From an uncultured Oscillospiraceae bacterium (lineage in GTDB: Bacteria > Bacillota > Clostridia > Oscillospirales > Oscillospiraceae), in assembly GCA_900752305.1 (NCBI GenBank), contig CAADUV010000050.1, positions 1-12,276 on the forward strand: DNA of 12,276 nucleotides. The letters run 5' to 3'. The position numbers were made by a program, and so were the translations under genes. The notes under the pieces were generated by a model. That model did not search any database and was not told the origin of the DNA. It saw only the letters and a program-made list of their open reading frames with translations. Shown here piece by piece: positions 5,404 through 12,276 of this stretch (positions are counted from its first letter, which is position 1; every line of letters begins with the position of its first letter).

Positions 5404-7812
5404 ATGCGACGACTGAAAAAGAAAATCACATCCCTCGTTCTACTTGCTTCTTTCACCGCAAGTCTCAGCTCCATGGCCCTGGCCGCAGACGTAGGCACCG
5501 TGACGGACGACTGCGTTCGCCTGCGCCGGAAGGCTTCCACCAGCTCCGACTCTCTGGGTATGCTGGTCAAAGGCGACAAGGTCTCCATCCTGGAGCAGGA
5601 AGACAATGGCTGGCTGAAGATCACCTACACCGACAGTGAAGGCACCCACACCGGCTATGTCTCCGGCGAGTTTGTCAAGACCAACGCCGCGAAGAAGACA
5701 GACAGCAAGAAGACGACCTCAAAAGATACAGAAACGACCACCAAGGCCAAGGCGGACACCACCAGAAAGGCCGCTAAGACCGAGAAGCAGACCACCAAGA
5801 AAGTCAAGAAGCAGCAGGCTGCTGCGGACACGTCCGCTGTCTCCCTGGGCGCCGGCACCGTCACCAACGGTGGTAAGAAGTACAAATCCATCAACCTGCG
5901 CGCCGCCACCGCTACCGATGCGGACGTGATCTGCAAGGTCCCCGTGGGCAGCGACATTGAAATTCTGGCGGATAAGGACGCAGCCGGCTGGTATCAGGTG
6001 CGCTACACCGCGGAAGACAAGACCGTTTATTCCGGCTATATGCTGGGCAACTACGTGCAGACCACCGTGGACGCACAGCCCGCCACCGCTGCCACCGTCA
6101 TCGGCACCAAGAAGGCTCACAAGGCCATCAACATCCGGGCGGAAAAGAGCCTGGACGCGGACATCATCTGCAAGGTTCCTGTAGGCGGCACCCTGGACGT
6201 GATCGCCGAAGCGGATGCCGACGGCTGGTGCCAGGTCAGCTATGAGACCTCTACCGGCACCTACAACGGCTATATGCGGGAAGAGCATGTGGACACGGAC
6301 AACACCGATGCCACCAATCTGACCGGTGTGGTCAAGACCAAAACGAAGTATATCAACATCCGCTCCGCCAAGAGCACCGACTCCGATGTGGTGTGCAGAG
6401 TGCCCGCCGGCAAGAGCGTGTCCATCATCGGTGCGCTGGACGCAGAGGGTTGGTACCAGGTCAGCTATAAGAATGACAAGGGTACCCACAAGGGCTATAT
6501 GATGGCCAAATATATCTCCGTCCCCAGCATCTCCACCGGCAACATCGGCACCTCCAGCGCTGTCCTCCGCTCTTCCGCGGACAGCAGCTCTGAAATGCTC
6601 TGTGTCATCCCCGAAGGCGACAAGGTCTCTGTCCTGGCCGCTCTGGGTGACTGGTATCAGGTGGAATACGATGACAAGATCGGTTACGTGGACGCAAACT
6701 GCGTGGAATCCGAAGCCCTGAGCAAGAGCAAGGGCTATGGCACCGTCTCCGTTGACACCCTCAACGTCCGCGCCAAGCGGAGCATCGAGTCCAACGTGGT
6801 CACCAAGATGAGCAAAGGCACCACCTTCCGCATCACCAGCGCCAAGGACGGCTGGTATGGCGTGACCTTCAACGGCGTCAGCGGCTATGCTAAGGCAGAA
6901 TATGTCACCGCCACCGACACCATCGACTCTGGCTACGTCCAGGTCACCTCTCAGACTCTGAAGCTGCGCTCCGGCGCTGGCACCGACTACGATCAGCTGG
7001 CCATCGTGCCTTACGGCACTGTCCTGAAGATCCACGGCTCTCTGGGCAGCTGGTATCAGGTGAAGTACAACAGCAAGGAAGGCTACGTGTGCGGCGATTA
7101 CACCTCTACCACCACCTCCAGCGGCTATAAGGCTTATCCCGACTTTGCCAAGGTCACCGCTTCCGCTCTGGGTCTGCGGGTCAAGCCCGGCACCGACAGT
7201 GAAAAGTCCTTCACCATCCCCAACGGCACCATCGTTTCCGTCCGCGGGATGCAGGATGGCTGGTACAAGGTCGTCGTCTACGGCACCCATACCGGCTATA
7301 TCGACCCGTCTTACACCGAGAGAAGCTCCGGTCCTGCCACCGTGCCTCAGGTCACCACGACTACCACCACTGGCACCACTACGACTGGTACGACCACCGG
7401 TTCCACCACGACCTCCAGCTCTTCCAGTTCCTCCAGCTCTAGCAGCTATTCCTCCGGTTCTTCCGGCGGCGGCAGTGGTTCGGCGGTTCTGGCTTATGCA
7501 CAGCAGTTCGTGGGCAACCCCTACAAGTGGGGCGGCACCAGCCTGACCAACGGCGCTGACTGCTCCGGCTTCGTTCAGAGCGTCTACGCCCACTTCGGCA
7601 AGAGTCTCCCCCACAGCTCCTACGCGGACGCACACGTGGGACGCGGGGTCAGCAAGTCCGATATGCGTCCTGGTGACATCGTCGTCTACGGCGGTCACGT
7701 GGGCATCTACGCCGGCGGCGGCAAGCTGCTGAGCGCACTGGGCAAGAAGTATGGCATCACCTATTGCAGTGTCAACTACAAGCCCATCCAGGCGGTCCGC
7801 CGTCTGTTCTAA
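5404..7812 (+). CDS. Secreted peptidoglycan hydrolase: eight SH3b repeats plus NlpC/P60 endopeptidase domain
   Basis: An 802-residue exported protein expected to bind cell wall and cleave peptide stems. A signal peptide covers residues 1-27 (basic MRRLKKK, hydrophobic core, cut near ALA/AD). Eight SH3b-like repeats lie at about 29-91, 149-219, 231-297, 306-371, 378-434, 443-501, 509-566 and 580-637, marked by recurring (I/L)N(I/L/V)R or LR(S/V) and W(Y/C)xV...GY. A Lys/Thr-rich linker (92-147) separates repeats 1 and 2; a Thr/Gly run and ten consecutive Ser (648-693) precede the catalytic domain. NlpC/P60 spans about 694-802: PYKWGG (706-711), ADCSGF with nucleophile C720, GDIVVYGGHVGIY with H765. 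The third catalytic position, usually His/Asn/Gln, appears to be S777 (KLLSAL). The ATG at 5404 has GGAGG 6 bases upstream; an in-frame ATG at 5338 overlaps the previous gene and lacks a signal. Transcribed with the 97-residue gene. Confidence 0.93.
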   Translation: MRRLKKKITSLVLLASFTASLSSMALAADVGTVTDDCVRLRRKASTSSDSLGMLVKGDKVSILEQEDNGWLKITYTDSEGTHTGYVSGEFVKTNAAKKTDSKKTTSKDTETTTKAKADTTRKAAKTEKQTTKKVKKQQAAADTSAVSLGAGTVTNGGKKYKSINLRAATATDADVICKVPVGSDIEILADKDAAGWYQVRYTAEDKTVYSGYMLGNYVQTTVDAQPATAATVIGTKKAHKAINIRAEKSLDADIICKVPVGGTLDVIAEADADGWCQVSYETSTGTYNGYMREEHVDTDNTDATNLTGVVKTKTKYINIRSAKSTDSDVVCRVPAGKSVSIIGALDAEGWYQVSYKNDKGTHKGYMMAKYISVPSISTGNIGTSSAVLRSSADSSSEMLCVIPEGDKVSVLAALGDWYQVEYDDKIGYVDANCVESEALSKSKGYGTVSVDTLNVRAKRSIESNVVTKMSKGTTFRITSAKDGWYGVTFNGVSGYAKAEYVTATDTIDSGYVQVTSQTLKLRSGAGTDYDQLAIVPYGTVLKIHGSLGSWYQVKYNSKEGYVCGDYTSTTTSSGYKAYPDFAKVTASALGLRVKPGTDSEKSFTIPNGTIVSVRGMQDGWYKVVVYGTHTGYIDPSYTERSSGPATVPQVTTTTTTGTTTTGTTTGSTTTSSSSSSSSSSSYSSGSSGGGSGSAVLAYAQQFVGNPYKWGGTSLTNGADCSGFVQSVYAHFGKSLPHSSYADAHVGRGVSKSDMRPGDIVVYGGHVGIYAGGGKLLSALGKKYGITYCSVNYKPIQAVRRLF

Positions 7813-7834
7813 GTGGATCTCATTTGACGATTCC

Positions 7835-7864
7835 AAGCAGCTCCCTTCGGGGAGCTGCTTTTTT
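7835..7864 (+). terminator. Intrinsic terminator after the NlpC/P60 gene
   Basis: An 11-bp perfect stem, AAGCAGCTCCC (7835-7845) with GGGAGCTGCTT (7850-7860), capped by a UUCG tetraloop, with T continuing to 7864. It starts 22 bases after the stop codon. Confidence 0.95.
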
Positions 7865-8063
7865 GCGTCCTTACAGCGCTGTCCTCCGCGGTGGTGAACA
7901 CGTGTCCTTTCACAGCCCTTTGCAGTGCCCTTGATGGGACGAGTTTGCCGGATATGGGGGGCTGCACATGCCCTGTCCGGCACGGAACAGCCGCCCATTT
8001 TCCCCGCTGTCGCTTTTCTTCTCCCCTCCCCTTTCCTGCTCTTTTTGCTCTGTCCACTACAGC

Positions 8064-8107
8064 AAAAACACCGTAGCCATGACACATTGTGTCATGGCTG
8101 CGGTGTT
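8064..8107 (-). terminator. Long hairpin with minus-strand T-run, probable terminator of the leftward unit
   Basis: Bases 8067-8085 pair with 8089-8107 over 19 positions (one G-U) with a 3-base loop. Read on the minus strand, the stem is followed by T's (8068 down to 8064) and then GC; on the plus strand no T-run follows. It therefore suits leftward transcription and would stop read-through from the CoA-transferase gene before it meets the NlpC/P60 gene. Confidence 0.65.
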
Positions 8108-8411
8108 CTGTGTTACTATGGTATATAGGGGGATAGGTTAGGAAACTGCACTGCGTTCTGAGTGCATTCTGAAGGCATCCATTCCAAAGTCAAAAACCAG
8201 TTATGAATCGAGAGCCTGTGCCTGGCAGATGGCAGCAGGCGGAATGTTTCACGCGGAGATAGGAGATGTAAGGGGATCCGGTGAAACGGTAAGGGGGTAA
8301 ACGAAGATAGATGAAGGAACGAAAGGGATGCCTCAAGAATACACTCAGGGAGGGGGAGCTGCCCCCTGCCAGCAAGGTCTGTCTCACTGGCAGGGTCGCT
8401 CTTGCACGGGC

Positions 8412-8437
8412 AAACATACATTCTATTATGTATGTTT
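8412..8437. repeat. AT-rich inverted repeat just after the CoA-transferase stop codon
   Basis: A perfect 10-bp stem AAACATACAT/ATGTATGTTT with loop TCTATT, 19 bases beyond the stop. The T-runs on either side are only 3-4 bases and the stem is AT-rich, so it is at best a weak terminator or a 3'-end stabilising hairpin. Confidence 0.5.
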
Positions 8438-8455
8438 TGAAGCAAATCAAACCAC

Positions 8456-9799
8456 TTACCGCTTGTTGGAACGTCTCCAGATCTTCTGTTCCTCTGCGGC
8501 ACGGATCAGATCTTCACGGCAGTCAGGATGGGCGATGTTGATGATCGCTTCCGCTCTCTGCCAAGTGGCCAGGCCGGGCAGACGTGCCACGCCGTATTCG
8601 GTGACCATGTGCGGTGCCTGGGTTCTGGGGGTAGTGATGACGTCACCGCCGGTGAACTTGGGCAGGATGTTGGAGTGCCGTTCGCCGGTCTTCTTATCCA
8701 CACGGCTGGAGGGCATTGCCAGGAAGGCCAGGCCATTCTTGGAACGCAGCGCGCCGGTAACGAAGTCCAGCTGCCCACCGGTGCCGCTGATATGGCGGGT
8801 GCCTGCGGTCTCGGAGCACACCTGGCCGTACAGATCCATAGCGATGCAGCCGTTGATGGAGACGAAGTTGTCGAACTGTGCGATGACGCTGGGGTTGTTG
8901 ACATAGGCCATGGGATAGGTCTCGATGCCGATGTTATGATCCAGGAACTCATACAGCTCTCTGGAGCCGTTGCAGATGGAGAAGACGCCCTTGCCGTTGT
9001 CAATCTCTTTCATCTTGTTGGTGATCTTGCCTGCCTGATACAGCTTCAGGTAGCCGTCGGACATCAGTTCGGTGTGCATACCCAGATCCTTCAGGTCAGA
9101 GTCCGCGATGAGGGTGCCCAGGGAGTTGGGCATACCGCCGATGCCGATCTGCAGGGTGATGCCGTCCCGCAGGTAGGGGAAGATGTGGCTGGCGATCTGG
9201 CGGTCGATCTCGGTGGAAGCGGCTGCCGGAGCGGGGGGGAGGGAGTCATGCTCGCCTTCAACGACGATATCCATTTCAGAGATGTGCATGTGGCCGTTGT
9301 ATGCGTCGTAGGTGTAGGGCATGTCCTTGTTGACTTCAAAGATGATGGTGTCCGCTGCCCGCAGCATTTCCATCTGGCAGCAGTTGGTCAGGCCGAAGCT
9401 GAAGAAGCCGTGCTTGTCCATGGGGGTGACAGTGACCATAGCCACGTTGACGGGTGCGTAGCCCTTGGAGTAGTACAGGCCGTTGTCACGGAAGAGCATG
9501 GGGGAATAGTAAGCCAGACCCTTGTCGCAGTATTTGCGGTCCAGACCGGAGCAGTGCCATGCGTTGAAGGTGAAGGCCTTCTGTTCGGGGTCCTGTTCCA
9601 CCACCTGGACGGGGCGCATGGAGATGGCGTTGCGGACCTTGACATCCTTCAGCTCCTCCTTACGGGCAGCCAGTGCGGCGTCCAGCAGGAAGGGGAAGGA
9701 ACAGGTCTGGCTGTAGTCCACCCAATCGCCGTCCTTGACGACCTTGACCGCCTCTTCCGGGGTGCGGAGTTTGGATTTGTATTCTTCATAGATATTCAT
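8456..9799 (-). CDS. Acetyl-CoA hydrolase/transferase family CoA-transferase, butyryl-CoA:acetate-like
   Basis: A cytoplasmic class I-fold CoA-transferase, 447 residues, full family length. It moves CoA between carboxylates through a glutamyl-CoA intermediate. The probable catalytic Glu is E244 in MHTELMSDG, the position held by HTE/HSE in butyryl-CoA:acetate and 4-hydroxybutyrate CoA-transferases. CoA-binding glycine loops are visible: QIGIGGMPNSLG (217-228) and ISGTGGQLDF (337-346), then VTEYGVARL (399-407). The C-terminus INIAHPDCREDLI...IWRRSN closely resembles the butyryl-CoA:acetate enzymes of Roseburia and Faecalibacterium. The N-terminal third, which helps shape the acyl pocket, looks less like them, so the substrate may differ (4-hydroxybutyrate, propionate or another short acid). 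The ATG at 9799 has AAGGAG about 9 bases upstream. It is the last gene of a leftward set with two membrane proteins. Family is certain, substrate uncertain. Confidence 0.93.
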   Translation of the reverse strand: MNIYEEYKSKLRTPEEAVKVVKDGDWVDYSQTCSFPFLLDAALAARKEELKDVKVRNAISMRPVQVVEQDPEQKAFTFNAWHCSGLDRKYCDKGLAYYSPMLFRDNGLYYSKGYAPVNVAMVTVTPMDKHGFFSFGLTNCCQMEMLRAADTIIFEVNKDMPYTYDAYNGHMHISEMDIVVEGEHDSLPPAPAAASTEIDRQIASHIFPYLRDGITLQIGIGGMPNSLGTLIADSDLKDLGMHTELMSDGYLKLYQAGKITNKMKEIDNGKGVFSICNGSRELYEFLDHNIGIETYPMAYVNNPSVIAQFDNFVSINGCIAMDLYGQVCSETAGTRHISGTGGQLDFVTGALRSKNGLAFLAMPSSRVDKKTGERHSNILPKFTGGDVITTPRTQAPHMVTEYGVARLPGLATWQRAEAIINIAHPDCREDLIRAAEEQKIWRRSNKR

Positions 9800-9827
9800 A
9801 TGCGTTGACTCCTTGTTTATTGGGTGA

Positions 9828-9854
9828 GGATGCGTTCATGGGGGAAACGCATCC
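9828..9854. promoter_or_regulatory. Inverted repeat in the CoA-transferase leader (operator or RNA hairpin)
   Basis: GGATGCGTT (9828-9836) and AACGCATCC (9846-9854) form a perfect 9-bp inverted repeat around a 9-base loop, 13 bases upstream of the ribosome site at 9809-9815. There is no T-run, so it is not a terminator. The core hexamer TGCGTT/AACGCA recurs at 9801-9806, 9899-9904 and 11076-11081. It could be a regulator-binding site or an mRNA leader hairpin; nothing here decides between them. Confidence 0.45.
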
Positions 9855-9949
9855 CCATTGACTATGGATACTTGAGGATCAGGCATCTAGGAGAAACCTG
9901 CGTTTTTCTTGTTCTAATTGCGTGTTAGGGCTGCATTTGACCCGAAAGT

Positions 9950-11011
9950 TTATGCTGCCGTTTCCGCCTCCGCCTTCATTGCCGCTCTGCGCTTGCTCTG
10001 AACCACGATGGCGAAGATGCCGGTCAGGACCAGGAGGACAATGGGCGTAGCGGTGAGGGCGGCGCCGGAGTAGAGACCCAGTGCCGGGAAGACGATCCAA
10101 GTGAAGATGGAGCAGAATGCCATGGACAGAGAGGGCGGGTCCACGTACACGTCGCCATACACATGGAACAGGTCGGCCAGCAGGTCGGCCGCGAAGTGGG
10201 AGATGATGCCGAAGGACATGCCCCACAGCAGGATGGTCACCTCATTGCCGCCCTGGGCATAGGCCATGCTGGCGGCGTAGCAGGCCACCAGTCCCACATG
10301 GTGGAAGACCGGGCAGGGCAGGCCGGTGCACAGGAGGGTCAGGGAGATGACTGCCAGGGCGAAGACCGGGAACTGAGCCACGATGGCGATGTTCTCGCTG
10401 TTCATGGCCTTGGCGAACTCGGAGATCTCCCAGAACAGCCAGGCTGCCAGCAGGCCAGCGCCGCCGGCGAAGAGCCAATAGGTGACGCCTTCGCCATAGG
10501 GCATATGGGGCATCCAATTGTTCTTGCTGTAGACGCCGAACCGCTTGTCCCCTTCGGGGACCTTGCCGATGACGCCTTCGTTGCCCCAGAGGGCCTTGCA
10601 GATGATGCCGATGATGACGATACTGGCGGAGACGGTATCCAGCTTTCCGGGCAGAATGGTGGACAGGCCCAGATTGATGTAATAGGATGCGACCCCGAAC
10701 AGACCGCCTACGGCCAGGACACTGGGCTTGCCCAAGAGAATGAGGGGCAGCGCAATGCCTTTGCTGTCTTCTACGTATCCCTGATGCTTGGCAAAGCCCA
10801 GAGCCACCGCCGCAGGACCGAGGCCCAGGTGCGGAGAGAAAAAGAAACCGAAGGCGATGCCGGTGACGATGTTGTAGTCGCAGCCGGCCATGACGGCGCA
10901 GACGCCGATGATGGCCAGGAAGGCACAGAGGATGACCGAGCCGAGGGCGCCCATACAGGTAGCCAGGACGCCGCCGAAGAAGGTCAGCAGTATGGTAGTA
11001 AATATACTCAT
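9950..11011 (-). CDS. Polytopic membrane protein of unrecognised family
   Basis: A 353-residue integral membrane protein with roughly nine or ten hydrophobic segments (about 5-40, 48-72, 88-118, 127-141, 176-196, 208-230, 236-252, 257-275, 298-316, 320-338) and a charged C-terminal tail (SKRRAAMKAEAE). No signal peptide is separable from the first segment. A distinctive polar stretch, SHFAADLLADLF then HVYGDVYVDPPS (271-294), contains two His and four Asp between hydrophobic segments and could line a transport path or bind metal. The soluble-looking loop 141-172 (KVPEGDKRFGVYSKNNW) probably lies outside the membrane. The ATG at 11011 has AGGAG (11018-11022) 6 bases upstream. It lies between an OFA-type transporter and a CoA-transferase in the same orientation, with gaps of about 150 bases, which suggests a role with small carboxylates. 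I cannot name its family and assign no function. Confidence 0.88.
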   Translation of the reverse strand: MSIFTTILLTFFGGVLATCMGALGSVILCAFLAIIGVCAVMAGCDYNIVTGIAFGFFFSPHLGLGPAAVALGFAKHQGYVEDSKGIALPLILLGKPSVLAVGGLFGVASYYINLGLSTILPGKLDTVSASIVIIGIICKALWGNEGVIGKVPEGDKRFGVYSKNNWMPHMPYGEGVTYWLFAGGAGLLAAWLFWEISEFAKAMNSENIAIVAQFPVFALAVISLTLLCTGLPCPVFHHVGLVACYAASMAYAQGGNEVTILLWGMSFGIISHFAADLLADLFHVYGDVYVDPPSLSMAFCSIFTWIVFPALGLYSGAALTATPIVLLVLTGIFAIVVQSKRRAAMKAEAETAA

Positions 11012-11156
11012 CTTATTCTCCTATCTTTTCTTGTCTTTTGACCAAAATCTCTTCTTTTTGTCAGTCAGACGATACAACGCAGATCGTCCCAGCGACCTCC
11101 CTCCCCCAAGTTCAGTCGCCTGATCGGTATCATATTGTCAGAGGAATGTCCCCCCG

Positions 11157-12276
11157 TCAGTTCTGTTCCGGCTTCTTCAGCAGGAAGACCAGCACTGCGC
11201 CTACGATAGCGAAGACGATGATGGCGCCGAAGGTCATCATGTAGCCGCCGTTGCCCACCATGGGGCCTAGGAAGGAGGCGAAGATCAGGTTCAGATTGAC
11301 GATGGGGAAGTTGACCGCATAGTTCTCTCTTCCGAAGAAGTAGGCGATGAATGCGGAGTTGGTGGGCGTGACGCCGCCGTAGGCCAGGCCGATCAGGATG
11401 AAGGCGATGACCAGGACGGGCATGCTCTTGGTGGCAAAGGATGCCATGAGCACCAGGGATGCCACCACGAAGACCACGCAGTCGATGAGCATGGTCAGGC
11501 GATAGCCGATCTTATCGAACATACCGCCGAAGATGACACGGCCTACGCCGTTGGCGATGGAGACGATGCCGGCGATGCTGGCTGCCAGGGTCAGGTTCTC
11601 GCCTACGAAGAGCTGTGCGTAGGGCGCAGAGGAGTTGATGATGGCCAAACCAGCGGCACTGAGGATGATGGCCCAGACGAAGTAGATCCAGAAGTTCCGG
11701 CGGCGGAGCATGACCGCTGCGCCCACTTCTTCCACAGCAGGCGTAACGGCCTTGCTGCTGCCCTGGGACAGGTACGCGACAAATTCCGCTCCGGCGTTGC
11801 GCAGCAGCAGTGCGCCCACCACCATGACGATGGCGAAGGCCACGGCGAAGATGCGGAAGGTGACGCGCCAGCCCATAGACTGGATCATGGCCCCCGCCAC
11901 AGTGCCCAGGATCATGCTGCCGAAGCCGAAGCCCATGAGGGTGATGCCGCTGATGAGGCCCTGCTTATCGGGGAACCACTTGACGATGGTGCTGATGGCG
12001 GTGTTGTAGCCCAGGCCCACGCCGAAGCCACAGCAGACACCGTAGGACAGGTAGATGCCCATCAGGGACTGGATGTTGGAGGCGGAGAAGAAGCCGATGG
12101 CCAGGAGGACGGCGGCTGCGATGAGGTTGATGCGGAAGCCGTTCTTCCCCTTGTTGATGATGCCGCCCACCAGACCGCCTAGGCAGAAGGTCATCATGGA
12201 GATGGAGAAGGTCAGGGATGCCTGGGAGTCCGTCCAGCCGAACTCAGACTGAAGGGGGCTGCGGAAGATGGACCAG
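11157..12276 (-). CDS. OFA-family major facilitator transporter (oxalate/formate antiporter-like), 5' end outside window
   Basis: The C-terminal 372 or so residues of a 12-helix MFS carrier; the start is beyond base 12276, with roughly 35-40 residues missing by comparison with family size. The reading frame is open to the window edge and the residues before the first internal ATG (SPLQSEFGWTDSQASLTFSI) match the first periplasmic loop and helix 2 of OFA proteins, so an internal start at 12197 is wrong. OFA hallmarks: KWFPDKQGLISGITLMGFG in the first half, and the MFS motif-A copy GRVIFGGMFDKIGYR in the second half. The C-terminus is VFLLKKPEQN followed by TGA. Characterised OFA members exchange or import small carboxylates such as oxalate/formate, and others have different substrates, so the substrate is unknown. 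It is the first visible gene of the leftward set leading to the CoA-transferase. Confidence 0.92.
   Translation of the reverse strand, partial: WSIFRSPLQSEFGWTDSQASLTFSISMMTFCLGGLVGGIINKGKNGFRINLIAAAVLLAIGFFSASNIQSLMGIYLSYGVCCGFGVGLGYNTAISTIVKWFPDKQGLISGITLMGFGFGSMILGTVAGAMIQSMGWRVTFRIFAVAFAIVMVVGALLLRNAGAEFVAYLSQGSSKAVTPAVEEVGAAVMLRRRNFWIYFVWAIILSAAGLAIINSSAPYAQLFVGENLTLAASIAGIVSIANGVGRVIFGGMFDKIGYRLTMLIDCVVFVVASLVLMASFATKSMPVLVIAFILIGLAYGGVTPTNSAFIAYFFGRENYAVNFPIVNLNLIFASFLGPMVGNGGYMMTFGAIIVFAIVGAVLVFLLKKPEQN

Larger units (their letters stand above)
7865..8455. other. Noncoding interval between convergent units
   Basis: About 590 bases without a believable gene. Short open frames on both strands lack ribosome sites, conserved-looking sequence or sensible composition. 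It holds the 19-bp hairpin at 8067-8107 (listed separately), a GC-rich inverted repeat CCCTGCCAG/CTGGCAGGG (8364-8372, 8387-8395) without a T-run, and an AT-rich inverted repeat AAACATACAT/ATGTATGTTT (8412-8421, 8428-8437) just after the CoA-transferase stop. The stretch 8020-8050 is pyrimidine-rich. If minus-strand transcription ends at 8064, then 8108-8455 is a long 3' untranslated region. Confidence 0.6.

Noticed and set aside
7354..7470. Thr/Ser/Gly codon run considered as a possible CRISPR-like or minisatellite repeat
   Set aside because: It stays in frame as a flexible protein linker between the SH3b and NlpC/P60 domains and has no regular repeat-spacer spacing.
5719..8085. A 788-codon open frame on the minus strand opposite the NlpC/P60 gene
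   Set aside because: It mirrors the repeat structure of the SH3b gene, crosses the UUCG terminator and has a low-complexity Gly/Ala/Val-rich product; not a real gene.
7891..8128. Short plus-strand open frames in the convergent gap
   Set aside because: No ribosome site, Pro/Cys-rich composition typical of chance frames, and overlap with the long hairpin.
8244..8287. Inverted repeat GTTTCAC/GTGAAAC
   Set aside because: Seven pairs separated by about 30 bases with no other support; likely chance.
8528..9808. A 426-codon plus-strand open frame opposite the CoA-transferase
   Set aside because: Antisense shadow: composition is Val/Gly/Asp/His-rich, there is no recognisable motif, and the other strand is an unmistakable CoA-transferase.
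11068..11088. Small inverted repeat GACGAT/ATCGTC between the two membrane-protein genes
   Set aside because: Only six pairs with a nine-base loop and no T-run; within what is expected by chance, so not called a terminator or operator.

Overview
The window looks like chromosomal DNA of a GC-rich, low-oxygen member of the Clostridia, most likely near the Oscillospiraceae (Flavonifractor/Oscillibacter/Lawsonibacter type). The evidence is a Firmicutes-type T-box leader in front of pheST, an IreB-family gene, strong sigma-A-like promoters with AGGAGG-type ribosome sites, and a CoA-transferase resembling the butyryl-CoA:acetate enzymes of gut butyrate producers. This placement is inferred from gene content, not from a marker gene.

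Left part (1-4533). The 5' end of an NAD(P)H-hydrate epimerase gene (nnrE) runs leftward out of the window. Diverging from it is pheS-pheT, the two subunits of phenylalanyl-tRNA synthetase. It is preceded by a complete Phe-specific T-box riboswitch (specifier TTC, UGGU antiterminator bulge) with mutually exclusive antiterminator and terminator helices. PheT is about 95 residues longer than usual and appears to carry a second, degenerate copy of its N-terminal tRNA-binding OB fold. A strong terminator closes the operon.

Middle part (4547-7864). ireB, which encodes a small regulatory phosphoprotein linked to Ser/Thr-kinase control of cell-wall stress in other Firmicutes, is monocistronic, with its own promoter and terminator. 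Next, a near-consensus promoter drives a 97-residue protein of unknown function (TTG start) and, 35 bases later, a secreted 802-residue peptidoglycan hydrolase with eight SH3b repeats, a Ser/Thr/Gly linker and an NlpC/P60 domain. A UUCG-capped terminator ends this unit.

Right part (8064-12276, all leftward). After about 600 bases without a convincing gene comes a three-gene set that reads leftward from the right edge: an OFA-type major facilitator transporter (5' end outside the window), an unrecognised polytopic membrane protein, and an acetyl-CoA hydrolase/CoA-transferase family enzyme. My inference is a carboxylate import-and-activation unit. The substrate cannot be read from sequence. A 19-bp hairpin with a T-run on the minus strand at 8064-8107 is the best candidate for the end of this transcript, leaving a roughly 350-base 3' untranslated region.

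No CRISPR array, insertion sequence, tRNA or rRNA was seen. Most of the window is ordinary core genome. The least explained elements are the PheT insertion, the 97-residue gene in front of the wall hydrolase, and the unknown membrane protein in the carboxylate cluster.
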